DNA of 64,000 bases from Herbaspirillum aquaticum (GTDB lineage Bacteria; Pseudomonadota; Gammaproteobacteria; Burkholderiales; Burkholderiaceae_D): assembly GCF_002213425.1 (NCBI RefSeq), contig NZ_NJGV01000007.1, forward strand, positions 1-64,000, in the 5' to 3' direction. Shown piece by piece: positions 27,498 to 38,521 of the stretch. The number at the start of each line of letters is the position of its first letter. Positions within the stretch are counted from its first letter, which is position 1. The notes beneath the pieces are model-generated. The model ran no database searches and was not told the origin of the DNA. It saw nothing but the letters and a program-made list of their open reading frames with translations. Both the position numbers and the translations under genes were made by a program.

Positions 27498-28976
27498 ATG
27501 ACACTGCGTAGTTCACTGCTGCTCAATTCTTCTCCATCGCTACGCGCGGCGCGTGTGGCGATGGCAGTCGCGCTGGCCTTGGCCGTGGGCGGCTGCGTGA
27601 CCCGCGAAGCGCAGCCTGATCCCATCCTTGAAATGCAGGTGCCTGACAAGTGGAATGGCGGTGCCTCGGCTGACGTGGCCCATGCCGAGCAGCTCTGGCC
27701 CGATACGGACTGGTGGAAGCAGTTCGGCAGCAGCGAATTGTCGAGCCTGGTGCAGGAAGGCCAGAACAACAATTACGAGATCGCCGCCGCCTTCTCGCGC
27801 ATCAAGCAGGCCGAGGCGCAGGCCCGCATTGCCGGTGCGCCCCTGTTGCCCAATGTGGGCCTGAACGCCGGCGCCAACCGCGAGATGCCCATCTCCGGCG
27901 GCACGCCCACCAACAGCGCCAATGCCAGCCTGCAGGTGAGCTACGAAATCGATTTCTGGGGCAAGAACCGCGCGGGCGTGGAAGCCGCCGAAGCGACCCT
28001 GCGCGCCAATCGCTACGACCGTGAGACCGTGGCCCTGACGGTCACCAGCGGCATCGTCTCCACCTACCTGCAGGTACTGTCGCTGCGCGACCGGCTGGAG
28101 ATTGCGCGCCAGAACGTCAACAATGCCGAACGCGTGCTGCGCCTGGTGGAAGCGCAGAGTCGTGCCGGTTCGGCCTCGCCGCTGGACCTGGCGCGCCAGC
28201 GTTCTGCCTTGGCCAACCAGCGCCAGCTGATCCCCGACCTGCAGCAGCAGGAGCAGGATGCGCAGACCGCGCTGGCCATCCTGCTGGGCCGTCCGCCGCA
28301 GAATTTCAAGGTCGAGGAAAAGGGCCTGGCCAGGATCCAGATGCCGCGCATTTCGGCGGGCCTGCCGTCGGAACTGTTGACGCGTCGGCCCGACATTCGC
28401 CGCGCCGAAGCCAATCTGGCGGCGGCCAATGCCAATGTGGCCGTGGCGCGGGCTTCGCTTTTCCCCAGCATCTCGCTGACCGGTTCCACCGGTGCGCAGA
28501 GCAATGCCTTGCTGTCGCTCTTCAATGGTCCGAATCTGTTTGCCAATCTCGGCACCAGCCTGATCGCACCGATCTTCGACGGCGGCAACCTGCGCAACCA
28601 GCAGGCGCTGGCCGAGGCGCAGAAGGAAGAACTGGTGCAGGTGTATCGCCAGCGCGTCATTACCTCGCTGTCGGAAGTGGAAAAGGCACTGGGGGCCATC
28701 CGCAGTCTGGAAGAGCGCTATCGCCTGAAGGTCAATGAAGTGGACCAGGCGCGCTTCGCCTTCGAACTGGCCGAAATCCGTTATCGCGCCGGGGCGGAGG
28801 ACCTGCTGGTGGTGCTCGATACCCAGCGCACCTTGTCGGAGGCGCAGAACCAGCTGGGCCAGATCAAGCTGCAGCGCCTGCAGGCGACCGTCTCGCTCTA
28901 CAAGGCCCTGGGCGGCGGCTGGCAGGACAAGCAGGTGCCGGGCGATACCGGCACCAGTACCGACACGGTCTCCTGA
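27498..28976 (+). CDS. Outer-membrane efflux lipoprotein, NodT/OprM family
   Basis: TolC-like channel subunit of 492 residues. The signal peptide ends in a lipobox (AVGGC, with C33 as the lipidated residue), so it is an outer-membrane lipoprotein. Two OEP repeats follow, each with the coiled-coil and strand pattern; the motif NYEIAAAFSRIKQAEAQARI opens the first and LAEIRYRAGAEDLLVVLDTQ marks the second. The motif LPSELLTRRPDIRRAEANL is diagnostic of the NodT family. It completes the tripartite exit duct with the adaptor encoded upstream. No inner-membrane transporter gene is present in the operon. A GC-rich hairpin at 28977-29003 follows the stop. Confidence 0.92.
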   Translation: MTLRSSLLLNSSPSLRAARVAMAVALALAVGGCVTREAQPDPILEMQVPDKWNGGASADVAHAEQLWPDTDWWKQFGSSELSSLVQEGQNNNYEIAAAFSRIKQAEAQARIAGAPLLPNVGLNAGANREMPISGGTPTNSANASLQVSYEIDFWGKNRAGVEAAEATLRANRYDRETVALTVTSGIVSTYLQVLSLRDRLEIARQNVNNAERVLRLVEAQSRAGSASPLDLARQRSALANQRQLIPDLQQQEQDAQTALAILLGRPPQNFKVEEKGLARIQMPRISAGLPSELLTRRPDIRRAEANLAAANANVAVARASLFPSISLTGSTGAQSNALLSLFNGPNLFANLGTSLIAPIFDGGNLRNQQALAEAQKEELVQVYRQRVITSLSEVEKALGAIRSLEERYRLKVNEVDQARFAFELAEIRYRAGAEDLLVVLDTQRTLSEAQNQLGQIKLQRLQATVSLYKALGGGWQDKQVPGDTGTSTDTVS

Positions 28977-29003
28977 GCGCAGGCTGCAGGCTCAGGCCTG
29001 CGC
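28977..29003. terminator. Hairpin between convergent genes
   Basis: GCGCAGGC / GCCTGCGC exact 8-bp stem lies between the OMF stop and the end of the nitronate monooxygenase-like gene, overlapping the latter's last codons. No U-tract, so the terminator role is tentative. Confidence 0.35.
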
Positions 29004-30053
29004 CCGCCACTCCTGCACCAGCAGGTGCACCAGTTCCCCCACCGTATAACCATCCCGGATGAGCGCTGCGCCCTGGCCGGCCCAGTGGGCGCCGAACTCG
29101 TGCACCTCCCTGGCGGTGGCCATGGCATGCAACTGCTTGCCGGCGTCGTAGGCGGCGGGGTACGCAGGAATGGGGGCTGCAGCCGGTGTGTCGATTTCTT
29201 CCATGAAGCGGTTGACGATGCCCCGTGCGCGGCGGCCGGAGATGGCAGCGGTCACGCGCGTGTGTTGGGCACGTGAACTCTTGAGCAGATTCCTGTAGGC
29301 CGCGTTGGCGCCCGATTCGCGCGTGAGCAGGAAGGCCGTGCCCAATTGCACCGCCTGCGCGCCCAGCCGCAGGGCCGCCGCAATGCCGGCACCATCCATG
29401 ATGCCGCCGGCGGCGATCACCGGTAGCCGGCACTGCGTGGCCAGCAGGCGCACCAGGGCGAAGGTGCCGATCTCTTCATCCTTGTGTTCATCGAAGATGC
29501 CGCGATGGCCGCCGGCTTCAATGCCCTGCGCCACGATGGCATCCAGCCCGGCTGCTTCGATCTGGCGGGCTTCGTCCAGGTTGGTGGCGGTGGCCATCAG
29601 GAAGACCCCGGCGTTTTTCAGTGACCGGATCACGGCCGCATCCGGCAATCCGAAGTGGAAGCTCACCACAGCCGGGGGCTGTTCCAGCAGCAGTTGCTGC
29701 ATGTCGCTATCGACGATGAAGCTCTGGTAAATCTCTTTGAGGGGCAGGCTGATGCTGCCGCCGAACTCATCCAGATGGCCTTGCAGGTGCTTGATCCAGG
29801 CCGCATCGCGGGCGGCATCCAGCGCGGCCGGCTGATGGCAGAAGACGTTGACGTTGAAGGGTTTGTCGGTCAGTGCATGCAATTGCGCCAGGGCTTCGCG
29901 CGCCTGCGCCACCGTAGAGGCGCCCAGCGCCAGCGAGCCCAGCGCGCCCGCATTGGACGCCGCAGCGGCCATGGTCACGGTGGAAGTGCCCGCCATGGGG
30001 GCCTGGATGATGGGATGGGCCAGGCCCAGTCGTTGCAGCAGCGCGTTGGACAT
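28992..30053 (-). CDS. NAD(P)H-dependent flavin oxidoreductase, nitronate monooxygenase-like
   Basis: FMN-dependent TIM-barrel enzyme of 353 residues in the NPD/2-nitropropane dioxygenase family. The start MSNALLQRLGLAHPIIQAPM with the early IIQAPMAG motif, the central AQGIEAGGHRG (FMN and substrate-binding His) and IAAGGIMDGAGIAAALRLGA phosphate-binding segment are all typical. Length fits class I nitronate monooxygenases. These oxidise alkyl nitronates such as propionate-3-nitronate, but other members (FabK-like reductases) share the fold, so the substrate is not fixed. It lies 54 bp after thyA on the same strand and may be co-transcribed; no functional link is obvious. Confidence 0.88.
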   Translation of the reverse strand: MSNALLQRLGLAHPIIQAPMAGTSTVTMAAAASNAGALGSLALGASTVAQAREALAQLHALTDKPFNVNVFCHQPAALDAARDAAWIKHLQGHLDEFGGSISLPLKEIYQSFIVDSDMQQLLLEQPPAVVSFHFGLPDAAVIRSLKNAGVFLMATATNLDEARQIEAAGLDAIVAQGIEAGGHRGIFDEHKDEEIGTFALVRLLATQCRLPVIAAGGIMDGAGIAAALRLGAQAVQLGTAFLLTRESGANAAYRNLLKSSRAQHTRVTAAISGRRARGIVNRFMEEIDTPAAAPIPAYPAAYDAGKQLHAMATAREVHEFGAHWAGQGAALIRDGYTVGELVHLLVQEWRAQA

Positions 30054-30107
30054 GCGAACTCCGGAAGCGCAGGCCGGCGCGCCACGGCACCGGCTTGCCG
30101 AGGTGGA

Positions 30108-31079
30108 TCAGACCGCCATGGGCGCGGTCAGCGGGGCGTGGTGCTGGTAGTTGACCAGCGAGAAGTCGCTTGGCTCGACCAGTTCCAGCCATTGCGGGGC
30201 GTACTCCCCGGTGTTGGCGAATTCCGGGACGCGCTCGGCGATGGCCAGTTGCGGCAGCGGATAGGGCTCGCGCGTCAACTGCTCCTTGACCATGTCGATA
30301 TGGTTTTCGTAGATGTGTGCATCGCCCACGAAATAGCTGAACCAGCGTGGCTTGTAGCCGGTCAGGCGTGCCACCAGGTGCAGCAGCGCCGCGCCTTCGG
30401 CCAGGTTGAAGGGCGTACCCAAGCCGATGTCGTTGCTGCGCACGTACAGGCAAAGCGATATCTCGCCGGTACTCTGGTTGGGCAGGAACTGGTACAGCAG
30501 ATGGCAGGCGGGCAGGGCGATTTCGTCCAGCACCGCGCAGTTCCAGCCGTGGAAGAGGATGCGGCGGCTGCCGGGATTCTTGACGATGGTGTCCAGGCAC
30601 TCGCGCAACTGGTCCACGGCCTTGTAGAGCAGGACTTTTTCCACGCCCTTGTCCTGCAGCGAGGAGACGATGGCAAAGCCCTTGGCCCGGGCCGCGTCGA
30701 TCTGCGCGGTGAGGGCGGCATCGATCAGCTTGTAGGCCGGCCATTCTCGCCACTGCACGCCATACACCGGGCCCAGGTCATCGGTGCCGGTGCGGAAAGG
30801 ATTGGCCAGCCAGTCGGCATTTTCGTTGGCGTTCTGGTCCCAGACCTTGCAGCCCAGCGCGCGGAAATCGGCCGCGCTGCGGGTAGCGCGCAGGAAGCCG
30901 CACAGTTCGCCCACCACCGACTTGAAGGCCAGGCGCTTGGTGGTCACCGCCGGAAAACCCTTCTGCAGGTCGAAGCGCATCATGGCGCCGGGAATGCTCA
31001 GGGTGCGGATGCCGGTGCGGTTGTCTTGCCAGGAGCCATTGGAGAGCACGTCCTGGATGAGGTCTTGGTATTGTTTCAT
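30108..31079 (-). CDS. thyA: Thymidylate synthase
   Basis: Methylates dUMP to dTMP with methylenetetrahydrofolate. The 323-residue protein carries the catalytic Cys at position 192 in [10 protein letters not shown], the [20 protein letters not shown] stretch that positions substrate, and the folate-binding C-terminal region. It is about 60 residues longer than E. coli ThyA (264); part of the excess is an insertion at about residues 115-155 before the conserved [10 protein letters not shown] arginines, as in several betaproteobacterial and eukaryotic-type enzymes. The ATG at 31079 gives the expected N-terminus; the longer upstream frame lacks support. The nitronate monooxygenase-like gene follows. 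Confidence 0.95.
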   Translation of the reverse strand: MKQYQDLIQDVLSNGSWQDNRTGIRTLSIPGAMMRFDLQKGFPAVTTKRLAFKSVVGELCGFLRATRSAADFRALGCKVWDQNANENADWLANPFRTGTDDLGPVYGVQWREWPAYKLIDAALTAQIDAARAKGFAIVSSLQDKGVEKVLLYKAVDQLRECLDTIVKNPGSRRILFHGWNCAVLDEIALPACHLLYQFLPNQSTGEISLCLYVRSNDIGLGTPFNLAEGAALLHLVARLTGYKPRWFSYFVGDAHIYENHIDMVKEQLTREPYPLPQLAIAERVPEFANTGEYAPQWLELVEPSDFSLVNYQHHAPLTAPMAV

Positions 31080-31182
31080 TGCAATGTTCGGGAGGCTGGC
31101 CGGGAGGCCGAAGGATGGGGGATTGTAGCCTATCGACGGCCTGAACATCGGTTGTCGCAACAGCTTGTCATCGCAGCAATAT

Positions 31183-31219
31183 GAAGAAAAACACCGGAGG
31201 TGGTCACCCGCTCCGGTGT
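31183..31219 (-). terminator. Terminator of the SDR-BKACE operon
   Basis: ACACCGGA / TCCGGTGT stem with an additional inner pairing, followed on the minus strand by TTTTTCTTC, just after the BKACE stop. Confidence 0.85.
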
Positions 31220-31241
31220 CATCGACGGGGTAGCGCCTGCC

Positions 31242-32174
31242 TCAGAAACCGACGTTCTGTCCGCCCTTGAGCTGCAGCATCGCGCGCGCTTCGTCAGGGG
31301 TGGCCACCTGCAAGGAAAGCGCCTCGATCACGGTGCGGATGCGGCGCACCTGGTCGGCATTGCTCTTGGCCAGTTGGCCGGGGCCATCCCAGAGTGAATC
31401 TTCCAGCCCGACGCGGGTATGCCCGCCCATGGCGGCGGCCATGGTGGCAATCGGGATCTGGCCGCGCCCGGCACCCAGCACCGACCAGAAGTAGGCATCG
31501 CCGAAGAGGCGGTCGGCGGTGCGCTTCATGTGCATGACATCTTCGACATCGTTGCCGATGCCCCCGCGCAGGCCGAATACGGACTGGATCAGGAAGGGCG
31601 GCTTGATCAGGCCGCGGTCGATGAAGTGCGCGGCCGTGTAGAGATGGCCGATGTCATAGCACTCGATCTCGAAGCGGGTCTGGTTGGCGCTGCAGGATTC
31701 AAGGATGTAGGCGATGTCCTTGAAGGTATTGCGGAAGATGCGGTCGTCGGAGCCTGCCAGGTAGGGCTGTTCCCAGTCGTATTTGAACTCCTTGAAACGG
31801 TTCAGCATTTCATACAGGCCGAAGTTCATCGAGCCCATGTTCAGCGACGCCACTTCGGGCTTCAACTGCAAGGCCGGTTGCAGGCGTTCTTCCACCCCCA
31901 TGGTCGGCGCGCCGCCCGTGGTGAGGTTGATGACCACGTTGGAGGCAGCCTTGATCTGCGGCAGGAATTTGCGGAACTCGGCAGGGTCCTGCGTCGGTTT
32001 GCCGTTCTGCGGATCGCGCGCATGCAGGTGCACGATGGCCGCGCCGGCGTCGGCTGCGGCCAGGGCTTCATCGCGGATCTGCTCGGGCGTGACGGGCAGG
32101 TAGGGCGACATCGAGGGGGTATGGATGGCACCGGTGACGGCGCAGGTGATGATGACTTTGCGAGGCTGGGCCAT
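31242..32174 (-). CDS. 3-keto-5-aminohexanoate cleavage enzyme family protein (BKACE)
   Basis: A 310-residue Zn-dependent TIM-barrel enzyme of the beta-keto acid cleavage enzyme family (formerly DUF849). The opening KVIITCAVTGAIHTPSMSPY, HLHARDPQNGKPT (metal-binding His-x-His) and NLTTGGAPTMGVEERL are diagnostic. BKACE enzymes condense a beta-keto acid with acetyl-CoA to give acetoacetate and a new CoA ester; different members act on lysine-fermentation intermediates, dehydrocarnitine and others. The SDR gene upstream, 53 bp away on the same strand, could make the keto substrate from a hydroxy acid. That route is inferred, and no CoA-transferase or carnitine genes lie nearby. The start at 32174 follows AGGAGCT. 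Confidence 0.92.
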   Translation of the reverse strand: MAQPRKVIITCAVTGAIHTPSMSPYLPVTPEQIRDEALAAADAGAAIVHLHARDPQNGKPTQDPAEFRKFLPQIKAASNVVINLTTGGAPTMGVEERLQPALQLKPEVASLNMGSMNFGLYEMLNRFKEFKYDWEQPYLAGSDDRIFRNTFKDIAYILESCSANQTRFEIECYDIGHLYTAAHFIDRGLIKPPFLIQSVFGLRGGIGNDVEDVMHMKRTADRLFGDAYFWSVLGAGRGQIPIATMAAAMGGHTRVGLEDSLWDGPGQLAKSNADQVRRIRTVIEALSLQVATPDEARAMLQLKGGQNVGF

Positions 32175-32227
32175 GGGGCTAGCTCCTGGAGAGGATGAAG
32201 GAAAAGAAAGCAGGTGGTTGCGTTGGC

Positions 32228-33013
32228 TCAGGCCAGCGTTTCCACGTTGCCGCACACCGACAGGCTCTGGCCGCTGATGGCCGCACCGGCGGGCGAGCAG
32301 AGGAAGAGGATCTGGTTGGCGATATCCTGGGCGCTGACCATGCGCCGCAGCGAGACCTTGGAAAGCAGCCGTGCGCGCATTTCTTCATGTTCGATGCCAT
32401 AGGCCGCCGCCTTGGCCGCCACGATACGCTCCTGGCGCGGCCCTTCGACGATGCCGGGCAAGACGGCATTGACGCGGATGTTGGACGGCCCCAGTTCGAT
32501 GGCCCAGGTTTCGGTCAGCCCGATGACACCGTACTTCGACGCCGAATAGGGCGTGCGCAGTGCAAAGCCCAGCCGGCCAGCCACCGAGGAGATGTTGATG
32601 ATGGCGCCGCCGCCATTGGACTTGAGCAGCGGCACCGCACGCCGGGTGCAGAGGAAGGGGCCGGTCAGGTTGATGGCGATGGTCTGGTCCCATTCGGCCG
32701 GGGCGATGTCTTCTACCGGAAGGGTCGGGCCGGCGATGCCGGCGTTGTTGACCAGCACATCCAGCCGGCCATCCCAGCGCGAAGCCAGGTCGGAAAACAT
32801 GGCGTCGACCTCCTCCGGCCTGGCCACGTCAGTGCGGCTGAAACTCACCGCCGCACCTGCCAGGCGGGCACGGGCATCGGCCAGGAAAGCCTCATTGATG
32901 TCGCAGACATGCACTTGCGCGCCTGCTTTGATGAACGTTTCGGTAATTGCGAGGCCGATGCCCTGGGCACCGGCGGTGACGATCACTTTCTGGTCCTGCA
33001 GATTCAGTTCCAT
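32228..33013 (-). CDS. Short-chain dehydrogenase/reductase (SDR)
   Basis: Classical SDR of 261 residues. The cofactor motif is TAGAQGIG (residues 13-20) in place of TGxxxGIG, the NNAG motif is at about 88-91, and the catalytic Ser-Tyr-Lys set is visible as INISSVAG, then YSASKYG (Y-x3-K). The early Asp in VCDIN (after strand 2) suggests NAD(H) rather than NADP(H). It is the first gene of a two-gene operon with the BKACE gene and ends in a shared terminator, so an oxidation of a beta-hydroxy acid to the keto acid that BKACE cleaves is a reasonable guess. The true substrate is unknown. The ATG at 33013 follows CAGGAGAC. Confidence 0.88.
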   Translation of the reverse strand: MELNLQDQKVIVTAGAQGIGLAITETFIKAGAQVHVCDINEAFLADARARLAGAAVSFSRTDVARPEEVDAMFSDLASRWDGRLDVLVNNAGIAGPTLPVEDIAPAEWDQTIAINLTGPFLCTRRAVPLLKSNGGGAIINISSVAGRLGFALRTPYSASKYGVIGLTETWAIELGPSNIRVNAVLPGIVEGPRQERIVAAKAAAYGIEHEEMRARLLSKVSLRRMVSAQDIANQILFLCSPAGAAISGQSLSVCGNVETLA

Positions 33014-33390
33014 GGGTTTGTCTCCTGAGGGGGATCATCCGTCCCGGGTGCCAGCGCGGGCTGGTCTTGTCGTGGTGGGGCGGTTGGGTGCGGACGACTG
33101 TAGTAGAGCCGGGCCGCAGCGTCAACGACAGCATCCTGACCTGGTGCCCACGGGCAAATCCGCTGATCCCGCCGCCGCAGCCCGTGGCAAAAGGGCTGGC
33201 GCGCAGCGGCGTGCAGTGCGGGGCTTGGCGAGGATGAACAGATTGCGCCGCAGGGAAAAACTTTCATCAATGGCAGGGGATGGCGAGGGGGGAGGGCGCC
33301 GCTGTGGCACTGCATCAATTTTCGCGGGGGGACGGCGCGCTGTTGGTACAATGCCCACTTTTCGCCACCTTCCCTCTTTCACACAGGCTT
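33014..33390. other. Divergent SDR/DedA control region
   Basis: 377 bp without a gene. A TACAAT hexamer near 33347 is a fair -10 candidate for the DedA gene. The SDR side has a plain AG-rich ribosome binding site but no clear promoter. No structured RNA was recognised. Confidence 0.35.
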
Positions 33391-34032
33391 ATGGATATCC
33401 TTCTGTTCCTGGTCGATTTCATCGTCCACATCGACCGTCACTTGGCCGAACTGGCCGTTTCCTATGGACCCTGGCTGTTCCTGATCCTGTTCCTGATCAT
33501 CTTCTGCGAAACCGGCCTGGTGGTCACGCCCATCCTGCCGGGCGATTCGCTGCTGTTCGTCACCGGCGCACTGGCCGCTACCGGCGCCTACGATATCCAC
33601 CTGATGCTGTTGACCCTGATCGTGGCTGCCATCCTGGGCGACAGCACCAACTACCAGATCGGCAAGATGCTGGGCATCAAGGTGTTCGACAAGCCAAACT
33701 CGCGCATCTTCAAGAAGGAGTACCTGGAGAAGACCCATGCCTTCTTCGAAAAGCACGGCGGCAAGGCCATCATCATTGCCCGCTTCGCCCCCATCGTGCG
33801 CACCTTCGCGCCCTTCGTGGCGGGCGTGGGTGCGATGACCTATTCGCGCTTCTTCCTTTACAACGTCATCGGCGGCATCGCCTGGGTGGCCAGCTTCGGC
33901 TATGCCGGCTATTTCTTCGGCAACCTGCCCATCGTCAAGAAAAACCTGAGCCTGCTCATCGTGGCCATCGTGGTCCTGTCCATCCTCCCGGGCATCATCG
34001 AGTACTTCCGCCACAAGCGTCGTCCGGGCTGA
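33391..34032 (+). CDS. DedA family membrane protein
   Basis: A 213-residue inner-membrane protein of the DedA/SNARE-associated family, several members of which act as undecaprenyl-phosphate or phospholipid flippases and affect membrane potential and drug resistance. Family motifs: [19 protein letters not shown] (ETG and PGD reentrant-loop residues), [13 protein letters not shown], and the conserved [24 protein letters not shown], with the two essential arginines. The ATG at 33391 gives the normal N-terminus. The basic C-terminus HKRRPG is expected on the cytosolic side. Followed by a strong bidirectional terminator at 34056. Confidence 0.93.
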   Translation: MDILLFLVDFIVHIDRHLAELAVSYGPWLFLILFLIIFCETGLVVTPILPGDSLLFVTGALAATGAYDIHLMLLTLIVAAILGDSTNYQIGKMLGIKVFDKPNSRIFKKEYLEKTHAFFEKHGGKAIIIARFAPIVRTFAPFVAGVGAMTYSRFFLYNVIGGIAWVASFGYAGYFFGNLPIVKKNLSLLIVAIVVLSILPGIIEYFRHKRRPG

Positions 34033-34055
34033 TTGCTCCACCGACGCCGAGGCAA

Positions 34056-34096
34056 TAAAAAATGCCGGTCAGCGCAGAGCTGACCGGCATTTTTCT
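34056..34096. terminator. Bidirectional terminator
   Basis: AAATGCCGGTCAGC / GCTGACCGGCATTT, perfect 14-bp stem with a short loop, Ts on one side and As on the other. Serves the DedA gene and the convergent flavoenzyme gene. Confidence 0.93.
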
Positions 34097-34119
34097 TTCG
34101 CGATCCGGGTGGGAGCGGC

Positions 34120-35238
34120 TCAGTCCTGCTTGCTGCCGTATTGCACATCCGGACGCAACGGCGTCTTGCTGGACGCGGCCCGCACATATTGCGGCGGCCA
34201 TGCCACGTCTTCGCGCAACTGCTGTGCGGCATGCAGCGGCCAGTAGGGATCGCGCAGCAGTTCGCGCGCCAGCAGCACCAGGTCGGCCTGGCCAGTGCGC
34301 AGCACGTGTTCGGCCTGGATCGCTTCGGTAATCATGCCGACCGTGCCGGTGGCGATGCCGGTCTCGTTTTTCACACGCGCGGCAAAGCCGGTCTGGTAAC
34401 CGGGGCCGACAGGGATGGCCGCCGAGGGCAGGTTACCGCCCGTGGAGACATCGACCAGATCGACACCCATGTCACGCAGGCGGGCCGAGAGGGCGACCGT
34501 ATCATCGGCGTTCCAGCCGCCTTCGGTCCAGTCGGTGGCCGACAGGCGCACCAGCAGGGGCAGCTCGGCCGGCCAGACGGCGCGGGTGGCTTGCACCGTT
34601 TCCAGCAGGAAGCGAATGCGATTCTCAAAACTGCCGCCGTACTGGTCTGTGCGCCGGTTGCTCAGCGGCGAGAGGAACTGGTGGCCCAGGTAGCCGTGTG
34701 CACCGTGCAGTTCGATCACCTTGAAGCCGGCCGCCAGTGCGCGTTGTGCGGCATCGGCAAAGGCTTGGACCAGCGCGGTGATCTCGGCCACTGTCAAGGC
34801 GTGCGGTTCGGTATAGGTGGTGTCGAAGGGCAGGGCCGATGGCGCCTGCGGCAGCCAGCCCCCCTCGGCCACCGGGACGCTGCCGGCCGGGCCATCCCAG
34901 GGGCGCAGGGCGCTGGCCTTGCGGCCGGCATGCGCCAGCTGCACGCCAGGCACCGCACCCTGCTGTTCGATGAAACGGGTGATGCGGCGCAGGGGCGCGA
35001 TGTGCTCATCCTTCCAGATACCGAGGTCGGCGCTGGTGATGCGGCCTTCCGGGACGACTGCCGTGGCCTCCATGATGACCAGGCCGGCCCCGCCCACGGC
35101 GCGGCTGCCCAGGTGCACCAGGTGCCAATCGTTGACGAAGCCGTCCTCGGCCGAGTACTGGCACATCGGTGAGACGGCGATGCGGTTGGGCAAGGTGACT
35201 CCGCGCAGGGTCAGGGGCGAAAACAATTGACTGCTCAT
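34120..35238 (-). CDS. NADH:flavin oxidoreductase, YqjM-like old yellow enzyme
   Basis: A 372-residue FMN enzyme of the OYE family, thermophilic-like or YqjM branch. The signatures are the SPMCQYSAEDG motif near residue 24 with the Cys and Tyr that tune FMN in YqjM, the AHAGRKAS stretch, the HGAHGYLGHQFLSPLSNRRT active-site region with the substrate-binding His pair, and NRRTDQYGGS. It would reduce activated alkenes with NAD(P)H; the physiological substrate of such enzymes is usually unknown. The start at 35238 follows CAGGAGTT. The ABC exporter gene lies 97 bp upstream on the same strand; co-transcription is possible. Confidence 0.9.
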   Translation of the reverse strand: MSSQLFSPLTLRGVTLPNRIAVSPMCQYSAEDGFVNDWHLVHLGSRAVGGAGLVIMEATAVVPEGRITSADLGIWKDEHIAPLRRITRFIEQQGAVPGVQLAHAGRKASALRPWDGPAGSVPVAEGGWLPQAPSALPFDTTYTEPHALTVAEITALVQAFADAAQRALAAGFKVIELHGAHGYLGHQFLSPLSNRRTDQYGGSFENRIRFLLETVQATRAVWPAELPLLVRLSATDWTEGGWNADDTVALSARLRDMGVDLVDVSTGGNLPSAAIPVGPGYQTGFAARVKNETGIATGTVGMITEAIQAEHVLRTGQADLVLLARELLRDPYWPLHAAQQLREDVAWPPQYVRAASSKTPLRPDVQYGSKQD

Positions 35239-35335
35239 GCAAGAACTCCTGTCATGTCGTGGCATCCGGGAGATGCCGAGATGCGCAGTCTAGGGGATTT
35301 CCGGAAAATGCGTCGGCGGTCCCCGCTGTGTTCCC

Positions 35336-37177
<1,842 letters not shown>

Positions 37178-37487
37178 GGATGAGCGGTTGAGACAGCCAG
37201 ATGAAGCGCGCCGTGCATGTTGCCACACGGCCAGTCGCTCTGCAGCGCAGAGAAAATCTTGTTGCTGCGTTGAACCACCGGGCGGCTGCCTTAGTCGGAA
37301 GAGGCATAAGTATAGACAGTCCGCGCATTGAGCGCAGTTTGCGCATCCGGGCGATGTTGTTCGTCAGCCATTGCCTGCCTGCATCCCCCTGCTACATTAT
37401 GCGGATTCGAGGGCATCAGCTCGACCGGAGCAGCGCAGCAGCAGGCATCAGCATCATCCCAACCCCATCACAGGCAAGGAGAATCGC
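37178..37487. other. Divergent ABC exporter/egtD control region
   Basis: 310 bp without a gene; holds the egtD promoter candidate at 37371-37398. Nothing else was recognised. Confidence 0.35.
37371..37398 (+). promoter_or_regulatory. Candidate promoter of the egtD-egtB operon
   Basis: TTGCCT at 37371-37376 and TACATT at 37393-37398, 16 bases apart. Predicted leader is about 80 bases before the TTG start of egtD. Confidence 0.35.
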
Positions 37488-38462
37488 TTGGCCCAACCCG
37501 CACTGATCCCCTCCCGCTGGGAGGACGCGCCAGACCAAGGCGCACCGCAGGCCGAACTGCTGGCCGGGCTCGCCGCCCCCGAGGCAGTCATCTCTCCCAA
37601 GTACTTCTACGATCCGCTGGGCAGCAAGCTCTTCGAGGCCATCTGCGCCTTGCCCGAGTATTACCCCACCCGCACCGAAGCGGCCATCCATGCCACCCAC
37701 CAGCAGGCCATTGCTGCCTCGGTGGGCCAGGGCTGTACGCTCATCGACCTGGGTGCGGGCAACTGTGCCAAGGCGGCCTCGCTGTTCGCGGCCTTGCAGC
37801 CGCGCCAGTATGTGCCGGTGGATATCTCCGCCGATTTCCTGCATCAGTCGGTGGCGGGTTTGCAGGAGCGCTTCCCGCAACTGCCCATGCTGCCGCTGGC
37901 CATGGATTTCTCGACCACGCTGGAACTGCCCGCTTCCGTCGATGGGCAGCGCCGCTTGTTCTTCTATCCCGGCTCTTCCCTGGGCAATTTCGATCCCCGG
38001 CAGGCACTGGCATTCCTGCGCCGCGTGCGCGCCGCCTTGCCGCCCGGAAAGGGCGATGGCGGCATCCTGATCGGTCTGGACCTGGTCAAGGATGTGCGGG
38101 TGCTGGAGGCGGCCTATGACGACGCCATCGGCGTGACCGCATCCTTCAACCTGAACGTGCTCAACCACGTCAACGCCTTGACTGGCGCCGATTTCAACCC
38201 CCGCGACTGGCGCCATGTGTCCTTCTACAACGCCCGCCAGCAGCGCATCGAAATGTATCTGGAAGCGCGGCGCGACCTGATCGTGCGCTGGCCGGATGGG
38301 CGTCGCACCTTCCGCCAGGGCGAGCGCATCCATACCGAATACAGCCACAAATTCACCGAGCAGGACATTCTCGGCCTGCTGGAGCAAGCCGGGTTCGGCA
38401 ACTGCCGCATGTGGTTCGACCAGCGGCGCTGGTTTGCGGTCTGCCATGCGCAGGCGCGCTGA
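37488..38462 (+). CDS. egtD: L-histidine N(alpha)-methyltransferase (ergothioneine synthesis)
   Basis: Trimethylates L-histidine to hercynine with three S-adenosylmethionine, the first step of ergothioneine biosynthesis. The 324-residue product shows the EgtD hallmarks YFYDPLGSKLFEAICALPEYYPTRTE at the N-terminus, the SAM-binding motif IDLGAGNCAKA, and LFFYPGSSLGNF. The start is a TTG at 37488, set by an excellent AAGGAGAATC site 5 bases upstream; no ATG upstream in this frame has a ribosome binding site and the upstream residues are low-complexity. egtB follows after 59 bp on the same strand, so the two form an operon. Confidence 0.94.
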   Translation: MAQPALIPSRWEDAPDQGAPQAELLAGLAAPEAVISPKYFYDPLGSKLFEAICALPEYYPTRTEAAIHATHQQAIAASVGQGCTLIDLGAGNCAKAASLFAALQPRQYVPVDISADFLHQSVAGLQERFPQLPMLPLAMDFSTTLELPASVDGQRRLFFYPGSSLGNFDPRQALAFLRRVRAALPPGKGDGGILIGLDLVKDVRVLEAAYDDAIGVTASFNLNVLNHVNALTGADFNPRDWRHVSFYNARQQRIEMYLEARRDLIVRWPDGRRTFRQGERIHTEYSHKFTEQDILGLLEQAGFGNCRMWFDQRRWFAVCHAQAR

Positions 38463-38521
38463 GAGCCGCTGCCGTTGCTGGATGCGCGATCAATGATTCA
38501 CCGATATTTGCAGGAGACCGG

